Assembly (NCBI GenBank): GCA_030622585.1
Contig: JAUXFZ010000211.1
Location: 1-5,395 of the forward strand
From: Myxococcales bacterium
Lineage (GTDB): Bacteria; Myxococcota_A; Polyangia; Polyangiales; Houyiibacteriaceae
DNA length: 5,395 nucleotides
Direction: 5' to 3'
This document shows, in pieces, positions 1 to 5,395 of the stretch; position 1 is the stretch's first letter, and each line of letters opens with the position of its first letter. The notes under the pieces are model-generated. The model was not told the origin of the DNA, did not search any database, and was given only the letters and a program-made list of their open reading frames with translations. The position numbers were made by a program, and so were the translations under genes.

Positions 1-1202
1 CCGGGGCGCAGGTGAAGACTCACCTCGTGAAGGGCGTGCGTGTCGGCGTCGGGATAGCGGAAGCTCACATTCTCGAACCGAATGCCGTCGCCAGGCTCGG
101 GGCCTTCTGTCGCCGAGCCTCCTTCGTCCGGCGCCTCGTACTCCAGGTATTCGTAGAGATTCGATAGATAGAGGCTGTCCTCGTACATTCCGCCAATCGA
201 CGTGAGCATGGCTGCCAATGCAGATTGCCCCTGCTTGAACACCAAGAGGTACATCGTCATGTCGCCGAGGGTGATCCGCTTTGCCACCGTTTCGAGGACG
301 ATCCAGGCGTAGGCGCCGTAGAAGGCCACAGTGCTCAAAAGGCCGAGCACGAAGCCCCAGCCGCCGCGGCGCAGCGTGAGAGCCCGATCTTCCGTGTACA
401 GCTGGCGAAAGATCTCGCGATATCGATCCAAGAAAACGGGCCCGAGGTCGAACAGCTTGACCTCCTTCGCGAAGTCCTCCCGGGCAAGCAGAACCTCGAG
501 GTAGTTCTGCTTTCGGGTTTCGGGCGCCCGCCACGTAAACAGCCGAAACGCGTCCGCCGAGAACCGTGTCTCGACGAAGAACGAAGGGATCGCGGCGACC
601 ACCAAAACGGCAAGCGCCCACACGGACAGCTGTAACAGAAGCCCGCCGTAGGCGACCAACGAGATGGAATGTTGCGCGAGCTGAAAGCTCCGCATCACCA
701 AGCTGAGGGGCCGCTGAGATGCCTCCCGACGAGCGCGGGTCATTCGGTCGTAGAGCTCCGAGTCCTCGAAGGCTGCGAGATCGAGGGTTAGCGCTTTTTC
801 GAGGATCATCTCGTTGACCCGTTGACCGAGGAGGGCGCGCAAGAGCTGCTGGCACGTACTCAGTCCTCGTTGCGCGCCCGCTAACACCGCCACCAGCCCG
901 AGCTCCACCGCGACCCAAGTCAGGGCGGCGCGCTGGTCCTCTCCGGCGCCGCTCTGCGCTGCACGGACCACGGAGTCGACGATCAACTTGCCTACCCAAG
1001 CGGCGGCCGCCGGGAGAACGCCGGCCACCAAGCTCAAGACCCCAAGCGTGATGCTCAACCCCCGGTTCGTCGTCCAGACGAGAGTGACCCCGTGCTTCAG
1101 CTGACGAAACACACCGAGCAGCTGCGGCCGGTCGAGGCTGGGCCGAGAATCCATCGGCCGAGTGTAAGGCGCTGCCCGCGACACGCCATAGCCCCCGAGC
1201 AT
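1..1202 (-). CDS. ABC transporter, fused permease/ATPase exporter, C-terminus cut by window edge
   Basis: This reads as one uninterrupted minus-strand frame from the start codon to the window edge, about 400 residues with no stop. Hydrophobic segments lie near residues 49-78, 98-120, 195-230 and 285-310, the pattern of a type IV (MsbA-like) exporter membrane domain, with a long charged helix between them (QRVNEMILEKALTLDLAAFE) as in the cytoplasmic coupling helices. The ATPase domain begins around residue 374 (IRFENVSFRYPD), including the aromatic A-loop residue Tyr383 that stacks on adenine. Walker A, signature and Walker B motifs would lie beyond the left edge. Such proteins act as inner-membrane dimers, exporting lipids, peptides or small molecules using ATP; the substrate here is unknown. 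I chose the ATG at 1202 because an AGGAG lies 9 bases upstream of it; ATGs at 1259 and 1154 are in frame but lack a clear ribosome binding site. It is transcribed divergently from the lipoprotein gene. The family is certain; the exact start is less so. Confidence 0.93.
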   Translation of the reverse strand, partial: MLGGYGVSRAAPYTRPMDSRPSLDRPQLLGVFRQLKHGVTLVWTTNRGLSITLGVLSLVAGVLPAAAAWVGKLIVDSVVRAAQSGAGEDQRAALTWVAVELGLVAVLAGAQRGLSTCQQLLRALLGQRVNEMILEKALTLDLAAFEDSELYDRMTRARREASQRPLSLVMRSFQLAQHSISLVAYGGLLLQLSVWALAVLVVAAIPSFFVETRFSADAFRLFTWRAPETRKQNYLEVLLAREDFAKEVKLFDLGPVFLDRYREIFRQLYTEDRALTLRRGGWGFVLGLLSTVAFYGAYAWIVLETVAKRITLGDMTMYLLVFKQGQSALAAMLTSIGGMYEDSLYLSNLYEYLEYEAPDEGGSATEGPEPGDGIRFENVSFRYPDADTHALHEVSLHLRP

Positions 1203-1211
1203 GCGGCGTGG

Positions 1212-1216
1212 CTCCT
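1212..1216 (-). promoter_or_regulatory. Ribosome binding site deciding the ABC transporter start
   Basis: On the minus strand the sequence reads AGGAG, followed by a 9-base spacer and then the ATG at 1202. The competing in-frame ATGs at 1154 and 1259 have no comparable purine stretch, so this site favours 1202. Homologue alignment of the first 16 residues would test it. Confidence 0.55.
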
Positions 1217-1285
1217 GACACACGGCCGCGTCTCCAGTGACACGACGACGGTCGGCCATAGGCACCGGACGCAGGCGATTCGGCC

Positions 1286-1301
1286 TGGCACGGAGCGTGC
1301 T
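1286..1301 (+). promoter_or_regulatory. Candidate sigma-54 (RpoN) promoter for the lipoprotein gene
   Basis: The sequence TGGCACG, then four bases, then GTGCT matches the sigma-54 consensus TGGCACG-N4-TTGCW at every position but one (G for the first T of the -12 box), and the base before it is a pyrimidine as in the extended consensus. The invariant GG (1287-1288) and GC (1299-1300) are 12 bases apart, as required. Transcription would begin near 1312, just ahead of the AGGAGG site at 1314, which fits the lipoprotein ATG at 1324. Sigma-54 promoters need an enhancer-binding activator; I found no convincing upstream activator site in the short region back to the ABC gene. The same bases contain an inverted repeat (GCACG-GAG-CGTGC), so a small hairpin is an alternative explanation. 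Confidence 0.6.
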
Positions 1302-1313
1302 TTGTCATGGGGC

Positions 1314-1319
1314 AGGAGG
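1314..1319 (+). promoter_or_regulatory. Strong Shine-Dalgarno site of the lipoprotein gene
   Basis: A full AGGAGG lies 4 bases before the ATG at 1324. The spacer is shorter than the usual 5-9 bases, but the match is perfect, and it rejects the longer in-frame GTG start at 1237, which would also bury the signal peptide inside the protein. Confidence 0.75.
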
Positions 1320-1323
1320 TCCC

Positions 1324-1890
1324 ATGAACATCAAGCGCACAATCACCATTCCCATCGTCCTGGTCGTGCTGGCCGCGGTCGGTTGTAACGAAGCCAAGCC
1401 GTCCCGGTCCAACGCGATCGAGCGGGCCACATCAGCCAAGCCCTTGCTGACGTCGACAGCTCCGTCGGCCTTGCCCACACCCGTGGCGGAGAAAGAGCCG
1501 GATCTGCCGAAAGCCGCGCTGGCCATTGAGCCTGTCCTACACACCACGGACGGGCTCACGATTCGGCGCCTAGTCACTGCGCCTGAGGTCGAGCATCGCG
1601 AGCCGGTTGCCCCATCGGCTCTCTTCGAACGTGCCGAGGAACGGATCTACGCCTTCGTCGAAGTCAGCAACGAGTCCGACGAGGCGAAGGTGCTGTTGGT
1701 TCACTTCATCGGGCCCGAGGGGCAGGTCAGCGGCGGCATCGAACTGAATATTCCGCCGGCCGTGCCCCGTTGGCGAACCTGGGCCCACACCAGGCACGCG
1801 AACGAACCCGGGTTGTGGCGCGTGGAGATCCGAAGCACGGACGGGGCTCTGCTCGGGGCGTTGCCATTCGAGGTGGAGCCCAGCCGCTAG
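1324..1890 (+). CDS. Secreted lipoprotein with DUF2914 domain
   Basis: This 188-residue protein opens with a basic n-region (MNIKR), a hydrophobic core (residues 7-19) and a lipobox-like AAVGC ending at Cys21. That marks a signal peptidase II substrate, lipid-anchored in the envelope. Asn at +2 rather than Asp would favour the outer membrane under the E. coli rule, which may not hold here. Residues 22-70 are a low-complexity Ser/Thr/Ala/Pro tether. From about residue 100 to 186 the sequence fits DUF2914: ERIYAFVEVSNES, then RWRTWAHTR, then GLWRVEIRSTDGALLG, with the conserved Trp-Arg-Thr and Trp-Arg-Val-Glu spacing. The domain is predicted to be a beta-rich fold of unknown function and is frequent in deltaproteobacteria. 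A candidate sigma-54 promoter lies just upstream. The gene ends 43 bases before the hydrolase, so some read-through is possible, although that gap may hold its own promoter. The lipoprotein assignment is firm and the domain call is from motif memory; no function can be given. Confidence 0.88.
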   Translation: MNIKRTITIPIVLVVLAAVGCNEAKPSRSNAIERATSAKPLLTSTAPSALPTPVAEKEPDLPKAALAIEPVLHTTDGLTIRRLVTAPEVEHREPVAPSALFERAEERIYAFVEVSNESDEAKVLLVHFIGPEGQVSGGIELNIPPAVPRWRTWAHTRHANEPGLWRVEIRSTDGALLGALPFEVEPSR

Positions 1891-1896
1891 GGCAAA

Positions 1897-1927
1897 TTGG
1901 TGCAACGTGATCGTGATCCGGTATGCT
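1897..1927 (+). promoter_or_regulatory. Possible sigma-70-type promoter before the hydrolase
   Basis: TTGGTG (1897-1902) and TATGCT (1922-1927) resemble -35 and -10 boxes, but their 19-base spacing is longer than the optimal 17. A tandem CGTGAT pair (1906-1917) sits between them. The -10-like box ends only 6 bases before the GTG start at 1934, so transcription would begin at or next to the start codon. The call is weak and rests on consensus resemblance alone. Confidence 0.3.
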
Positions 1928-1933
1928 GAGTAG

Positions 1934-3193
1934 GTGGACGATTCCTCCGTCGTGTCCCGGATCGCGCATGAATCGTGCGCACGAGCGCCGTCGCTTCTCG
2001 CTAAGGGGCACTGGTGGGAGGAACTCGACCGTGAGTTCGCGCGCCGCCCGGAGGGTTTTAATCTCGCGTTGCATGACCGTCTGCGCGTAGGCGCGACCGC
2101 GAGCGTCGACACGGTTTTGCGCGCAGCAGCCGCTTCGATGATTTCCAGCATGGCACTGCCGTTGGGGTACAATCCCATCGAGCTGCGCAAGGCGATGCGC
2201 GATACGGAGTTGTACGCCGACATCGCTGAATCAGCTGACCCGACGCGCTTCTTCGCGACGCCGCCTTCGGGCGTTCGGGTGCGCGCGAAAAAGGGGCGCT
2301 GGTTGCCACGTTTCGAGCCGGAAGACGGGATCTGCGAGGCGTTGAGCTTCGATAGTCCGTTTGAGCCTATCCATCCGCGCCAGCGCAAGCCGTATCTGCG
2401 GCACACCGCCAACCGGGTAGCGCACGCGCGCTTGCTTCGCCATCGGGGTGACGAGCCACGGCCGACGATCGTTGCGATCCACGGCTTCACCGCGGACTGG
2501 TACCTCGTCAACGAATGGTTCTTCGCGCTCCCGTGGTTCTACCGCATGGGTTGCAATATCGTGTTGTTCACGCTCCCGTTCCACGGCCCTCGGCAGACAC
2601 GATTCTCGCCCTTCTCCGGCCACGGTTACTTTGCGGGTGGCTCCTCACGGCTCAATGAAGCCGTCGCGCAATCGGTTTTCGATTTCAGAATTCTGTTCGA
2701 CTGGCTGCAGCGAGAACGAGGGGCCGAGCAGATAGGCGTTACGGGACTGAGCCTCGGGGGCTTCACGGCCGCCATGCTCGCGAGTGTGGAAGAGAGATTG
2801 TCGTTCGCGATTCCGAACGTCCCCGTCGTGAGCCTGGCCGACCTGGTGCTCGAGTGGCAGCCGATCGGCCTGCTGCTCCGCGGAGCGCTCGCGAGCACGG
2901 GGATCGACTTCGCGGAGGTGAGGCGGATGGTTGCCGTGAGCTGTCCACTCACATACGCGCCCGTGCTGCCGCCGGAGCGTTTGATGATCGTCGCCGGTGT
3001 CGGCGATCGGCTCGCGCCCCCCAAACATTCACGCCTTCTGTGGGACCACTGGGATCGATGCCGCATCCACTGGTTCCCGGGAAGCCACATCATTCACATG
3101 GACCGTGGCGCTTATCTGACCGAGATGGCGCGGTTCATGGTCGGGCGCGGCTTTCTGCCCCAGAGCGAGCTTCCCTCGGGCGATTTACGGTAG
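1934..3193 (+). CDS. Alpha/beta hydrolase family protein
   Basis: This 419-residue soluble protein has all the landmarks of a serine alpha/beta hydrolase. These are an oxyanion-region His-Gly at residues 183-184 (IVAIHGFTADW), the nucleophile elbow GLSLGG with Ser273, an acid candidate Asp358 (MIVAGVGDRLAPP) and a C-terminal His385 or His388 (GSHIIHMD). A second conserved-looking motif, TLPFHGPR, follows the second core strand near residue 213. The 160-170 residues before the core hold no signal peptide and end in a conserved-looking TANRVAHARLLRHRG stretch, a layout I associate with uncharacterised actinobacterial and myxobacterial hydrolases. Members cleave esters, amides or thioesters; the substrate is unknown. 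The start is GTG directly after an in-frame TAG (1931-1933), so no longer version is possible, and no good Shine-Dalgarno precedes it. The next plausible ATG is at residue 69. The gene leads a probable operon with the EXPERA and dehydrogenase genes. Confidence 0.9.
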   Translation: MDDSSVVSRIAHESCARAPSLLAKGHWWEELDREFARRPEGFNLALHDRLRVGATASVDTVLRAAAASMISSMALPLGYNPIELRKAMRDTELYADIAESADPTRFFATPPSGVRVRAKKGRWLPRFEPEDGICEALSFDSPFEPIHPRQRKPYLRHTANRVAHARLLRHRGDEPRPTIVAIHGFTADWYLVNEWFFALPWFYRMGCNIVLFTLPFHGPRQTRFSPFSGHGYFAGGSSRLNEAVAQSVFDFRILFDWLQRERGAEQIGVTGLSLGGFTAAMLASVEERLSFAIPNVPVVSLADLVLEWQPIGLLLRGALASTGIDFAEVRRMVAVSCPLTYAPVLPPERLMIVAGVGDRLAPPKHSRLLWDHWDRCRIHWFPGSHIIHMDRGAYLTEMARFMVGRGFLPQSELPSGDLR

Positions 3194-3201
3194 ATTTTTC
3201 G

Positions 3202-3211
3202 TCGGCGCCGA
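3202..3211. repeat. 10-base perfect palindrome in the hydrolase-EXPERA gap
   Basis: TCGGCGCCGA reads the same on both strands and lies in the 54-base gap between the two genes. A run of T precedes it rather than follows it, so it is not an intrinsic terminator for the plus strand. It could be a small protein-binding site or chance in GC-rich DNA. Confidence 0.25.
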
Positions 3212-3247
3212 GTAACCTCGCCGGGACTTCGCCGAACGAGGGTATCT

Positions 3248-3760
3248 ATGGATCGCGTCATTCCACTGTCTCGCCGTAAGGGTGACATCGTTGTTCTGAT
3301 CTACTTCTGGATCAACATTCTACTCATCACCTACATCGTCGATGTCGAGCAGATCGTACTGCCTGACATCAGCGGCGACTGGGAATACCCACTATGGCCG
3401 CCCGCGTTCTTCGTGGACATCATCCACTGGTACGGCAACAACTTCGATCCCGTCCTGATTGCGCGTCCGGTTTGGTGGCGCATGACGATTTGGATCGACT
3501 CCCTGCTCTTCGGTCCGTTCTACGTCTTCGCGATCTACGCATGGACGAAAGGCAAGAACTGGATCCGCATCCCCAGCATCATTTGGGCTTCCGTCATGCT
3601 AACCAACGTCACCATCATCCTCGGCGAGGAATTCATGGGGCCGCACCCGACGCCCTCGCCGCTGTTGGTCCTCGCGCTGAACGCTCCCTGGTTCCTGGCC
3701 CCGATTTACGTCATCAAACGGATGTACAACACCGAGACGCCCTTCACCGAGTCCGCCTGA
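3248..3760 (+). CDS. EXPERA domain membrane protein, TMEM97-like
   Basis: The 170-residue protein has four hydrophobic helices (about 14-38, 78-100, 107-127, 138-155), the size and topology of the EXPERA superfamily (TMEM97/sigma-2 receptor, emopamil-binding sterol isomerase, TM6SF). Recalling human TMEM97, the match runs through most of its length: WYGNNFDPVLIARPVWWR against WYAKEFKDPLLQEPPAWFK, YAWTKGKNWIRIPSIIW against YAFLKGSCKWIRTPAIIY, and NAPWFLAPIYVIKRM against YAPYLLIPFILLIFM. Asp32 and Asp67 fall where TMEM97 has its ligand-binding acids Asp29 and Asp56, and Asp84 replaces Glu73. TMEM97 binds sterols and is linked to cholesterol trafficking; the emopamil-binding branch isomerises the sterol ring double bond. 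I cannot see the isomerase's catalytic residues, so binding is safer than catalysis. A GAGGG site lies 5 bases before the ATG. The stop codon touches the next gene's start. The family is very likely; the function is inferred. Confidence 0.88.
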   Translation: MDRVIPLSRRKGDIVVLIYFWINILLITYIVDVEQIVLPDISGDWEYPLWPPAFFVDIIHWYGNNFDPVLIARPVWWRMTIWIDSLLFGPFYVFAIYAWTKGKNWIRIPSIIWASVMLTNVTIILGEEFMGPHPTPSPLLVLALNAPWFLAPIYVIKRMYNTETPFTESA

Positions 3761-4558
3761 ATGACTGAATTCGTCGCGCGTTACGGACCGTGGGCAGTGG
3801 TGGCCGGCGCGTCCGAGGGCATCGGCGCCTCGTTTTCGCAGAAGCTCGCAGCCCGGGGAATGAATCTGGTGTTGGTTGCGCGCCGGGTCGCCCCCCTCGA
3901 GGAGCTGGCCTCCGAGCTTCGACAGAAACACGAGGTCGAGGTGAAGGTGCACCCGCTCGATCTCGGTTCCGCCGACGCCGTAGAGGGAGTCAGCGCGGCG
4001 ACCGAAGGTTTGGACGTCGGCCTGATGATCTACAACGCGGCGTACTCTCCCATTGGGGCCTTCCTCGACATCGATGTCGGCGAGCACCTCAAAGCGGTCG
4101 ACGTCAACGTCTACGGCCCCCTTCGCCTATCACACTATTTCGGACGCCGTTTCGTGCAACGCGGCAAAGGCGGGATCATCCTGATGTCGTCGATGAGTGG
4201 CTTTCAGGGCACCGCGATGGTAGCCAACTACGCGGCGACCAAGGCCTACGACATGGTCTTCGCTGAGGGCCTCTGGTACGAGCTTCAGCGGCATGGGGTG
4301 GATGTCCTGGCGTGCGTGGCGGGGGCTACCCTCACGCCCAGCTACGAATCATCCACGGATCGTATTCCTACCCGCGGGCTGGCCCGGCCGATGCCGCCCG
4401 ACGAGGTCACAGAACAGGCGCTCCTCGACCTCGGCCAACGGCCGCGCGGTGTTTCGGGCAGGCGCAATCGGTTTGCCTCATTGCTGCTCAGCAGGCTCTT
4501 GCCGCGCCGTGCCGCCGTCAACATGGTGAGCAAGGAGACCGAGCGCCTGTTTCGCTGA
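3761..4558 (+). CDS. Short-chain dehydrogenase/reductase (SDR), NADP-type
   Basis: This 265-residue protein is a classical-length SDR. It has the nucleotide-binding glycine motif GASEGIG (residues 16-22, preceded by Ala where Thr is common), basic residues after the second strand (VARR, Arg41-Arg42) that suggest NADP(H), and the strand-4 motif YNAA (91-94) in place of NNAG. The active-site tetrad is complete: Asn116, Ser144 (LMSSMSG), Tyr157 and Lys161 (YAATK), with the correct 13-residue Ser-Tyr spacing. The opening YGPWAVVAGASEGIG and RGMNLVLVARR closely resemble the 17-beta-hydroxysteroid dehydrogenase 3/12 and 3-ketoacyl-CoA reductase branch, so reduction of a keto lipid or sterol is a fair guess, not shown. 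Its ATG directly abuts the EXPERA stop codon (TGAATG) and it has no ribosome binding site of its own, so it is probably translated by coupling. An active enzyme is very likely; the substrate is unknown. Confidence 0.92.
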   Translation: MTEFVARYGPWAVVAGASEGIGASFSQKLAARGMNLVLVARRVAPLEELASELRQKHEVEVKVHPLDLGSADAVEGVSAATEGLDVGLMIYNAAYSPIGAFLDIDVGEHLKAVDVNVYGPLRLSHYFGRRFVQRGKGGIILMSSMSGFQGTAMVANYAATKAYDMVFAEGLWYELQRHGVDVLACVAGATLTPSYESSTDRIPTRGLARPMPPDEVTEQALLDLGQRPRGVSGRRNRFASLLLSRLLPRRAAVNMVSKETERLFR

Positions 4559-4560
4559 CG

Positions 4561-5382
4561 CTACGATCGCCAGAAGCCGGCGACGTCGCCTACTCGATCG
4601 GGGAGCGTGCCAAACTCGGGCGGGAGCCCCACGATGATGTATCCGATCCCCCGCTTCCGGCCGACCCGGTTTTGGATGCCGTGGAGCTGAATCGCCGACA
4701 CCGCGCCCGAGCGAACGAGAACCACGATCCGATCTGCGATCCGCGCGGCGCGCCGCAGCGCTTGACCCTCCTGCGGTCCGTCCCAGGCCTCGAGCCGAAT
4801 CTGGGCGCCCGGGCCGGCGAGGCGGATGGCCTCGTCGACGCGAGTCGAAGGGAGCCGCGCAAGAGCCAGGGACCCGCTCCCCGAACCGCCAACTGGATAG
4901 GGCCCCGTTGGTGGAGGGGTCTGCAGGGGAGCTCGCTCTTGCGGTGAAGATTTGGGTGGCCTGGGCGCGGCGGTCTGCCCGTCCGCGGGGAACCAGTCGC
5001 CACGCAGCCGATCGGCCAGCTCGCCGGCCATTCGCGAGTCGTTGGGTGAGCCCCCGATGATCAGCAAATTTCCTTTGGCGTAGGGCAGGCAGTCGTCGAG
5101 ACCGCCGATGAGCTCATCCAAGCCGAGGGGGTCGTTCGGCCACGACGTTGTCCCGAGCACGGGCCCGTTCCCCCAGAAAGCGACCTCCGTTGGCGTGTTC
5201 ACCCAGAGCCCTTGGAACTCTCGTCGCAAGACGACGAACAATGCCAGCAGCACGGCTACCATGGAGATGGCCGCAAAGAACACGATCTTCAACTTGTTCT
5301 CTGCCGGGTACTCCGCCACACCCCCCGGGTCCAAGACGACGAAGCCGCTAGGTGGGTCGCGCAACGCGAAGTCGGAGGCCAA
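4561..5382 (-). CDS. Polysaccharide co-polymerase/tyrosine-kinase-like protein, N-terminus missing, possibly disrupted
   Basis: The 273-residue frame looks like the C-terminal part of a Wzz/Wzc-type protein that controls exopolysaccharide chain length. Residues 1-28 resemble the periplasmic stretch before the second membrane helix, followed by that helix (31-52) and the kinase-linker motif EVAFWGNGPVLGTTSWP. An alpha/beta region follows (LDELIGGLDDCLPYAKGNLLIIGGSPND), then a Pro-rich linker (about 138-165), and a C-terminal section ending RRAARIADRIVVLVRSG and RKRGIGYIIVGLP, like the last strands of a bacterial tyrosine kinase. No Walker A (GKS/T) or Walker B is visible, so kinase activity is unlikely. 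The only start is a TTG at 5382 without a good ribosome binding site, three codons after an in-frame TAA (5389-5391), and no first membrane helix or Wzz domain is present. The gene is therefore truncated, frameshifted or affected by a sequencing error just beyond the right edge. It converges on the dehydrogenase with 2 bases between stops. The family assignment is from motif resemblance. Confidence 0.72.
   Translation of the reverse strand: MASDFALRDPPSGFVVLDPGGVAEYPAENKLKIVFFAAISMVAVLLALFVVLRREFQGLWVNTPTEVAFWGNGPVLGTTSWPNDPLGLDELIGGLDDCLPYAKGNLLIIGGSPNDSRMAGELADRLRGDWFPADGQTAAPRPPKSSPQERAPLQTPPPTGPYPVGGSGSGSLALARLPSTRVDEAIRLAGPGAQIRLEAWDGPQEGQALRRAARIADRIVVLVRSGAVSAIQLHGIQNRVGRKRGIGYIIVGLPPEFGTLPDRVGDVAGFWRS
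4564..4600. other. Nested inverted repeat at the convergent gene junction
   Basis: CGATCG occurs at 4564-4569 and 4595-4600 and can pair with itself around an inner 12-base palindrome, GGCGACGTCGCC (4579-4590). The structure starts 6 bases after the dehydrogenase stop and lies inside the last codons of the opposing gene. There is no T-run on either strand, so it is not a standard intrinsic terminator. It might still separate the two converging transcripts, or it may be chance in GC-rich coding DNA. Confidence 0.25.
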
Positions 5383-5395
5383 GCGGTCTTAGGAA

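Noticed and set aside
225..635. 136-codon plus-strand frame opposite the ABC transporter
   Set aside because: The minus strand encodes a clear ABC membrane domain throughout; this frame has a low-complexity, charged composition without motifs.
1289..1303. GCACG-GAG-CGTGC followed by TTT as an intrinsic terminator
   Set aside because: The stem is only 5 bp with a 3-base T-run, no plus-strand gene ends upstream of it, and the sigma-54 promoter match explains the same bases better.
2152..2168. TGGCAC followed by TTGGG on the plus strand, sigma-54-like
   Set aside because: The GC of the -12 box is missing and the site is inside the hydrolase coding region with no start downstream.
1570..2511. 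Long open frame of 313 codons on the minus strand across the lipoprotein and hydrolase genes
   Set aside because: It is Arg/Ser-rich with no family motif and lies opposite two genes with clear domains; long antisense frames are expected in GC-rich coding DNA.
3248..3760. Calling the EXPERA protein a sterol delta8-delta7 isomerase
   Set aside because: The resemblance is to TMEM97 rather than to emopamil-binding protein, and I could not identify the isomerase's catalytic His/Glu set.
4593..4617. Minus-strand TTTGGCACG, a perfect sigma-54 -24 box
   Set aside because: The -12 position reads CCGAT without the required GC, and it lies in the last codons of a gene with nothing on that strand to drive nearby.
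4312..4947. 211-codon plus-strand frame spanning the end of the dehydrogenase and the opposing gene
   Set aside because: It overlaps two recognisable genes in other frames, is Arg/Ala/Pro-rich and has no domain signal.

Overview
The window is GC-rich, densely packed bacterial chromosome. The DUF2914-type lipoprotein, a close sigma-54 promoter match, an EXPERA (TMEM97-like) membrane protein and a Wzz/tyrosine-kinase-like exopolysaccharide protein together suggest a myxobacterium or related deltaproteobacterial lineage. This is inferred from gene content and base composition only; no rRNA or other marker is present.

Layout. Positions 1-1202 (minus) hold the N-terminal two thirds of an ABC exporter with fused membrane and ATPase domains, cut by the left edge just after the ATPase domain begins. 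A 121-base divergent region (1203-1323) follows, carrying a strong sigma-54 promoter match that points right. Next is a small secreted lipoprotein with a DUF2914 domain (1324-1890, plus). Three plus-strand genes follow: a serine alpha/beta hydrolase (1934-3193), an EXPERA/TMEM97-like four-helix membrane protein (3248-3760) and a short-chain dehydrogenase (3761-4558) whose ATG abuts the stop codon before it. Converging from the right, with only 2 bases between stop codons, is a minus-strand fragment (4561-5382) of a polysaccharide co-polymerase whose kinase-like domain has no visible ATP-binding loop. No gene-free stretch exceeds 121 bases. I saw no tRNA, rRNA, CRISPR array, insertion sequence or attachment site.

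How the genes may work together. The hydrolase, EXPERA protein and dehydrogenase look like one transcription unit; the last two are almost certainly translated together. EXPERA proteins bind or isomerise sterols and related lipids, the dehydrogenase resembles the 17-beta-hydroxysteroid/3-ketoacyl reductase branch of its superfamily, and the hydrolase could cleave an ester. A lipid- or sterol-modifying cassette is therefore a reasonable hypothesis, but the substrate cannot be read from the sequence. The ABC exporter and the polysaccharide protein point to envelope functions and need not be linked to the cassette.
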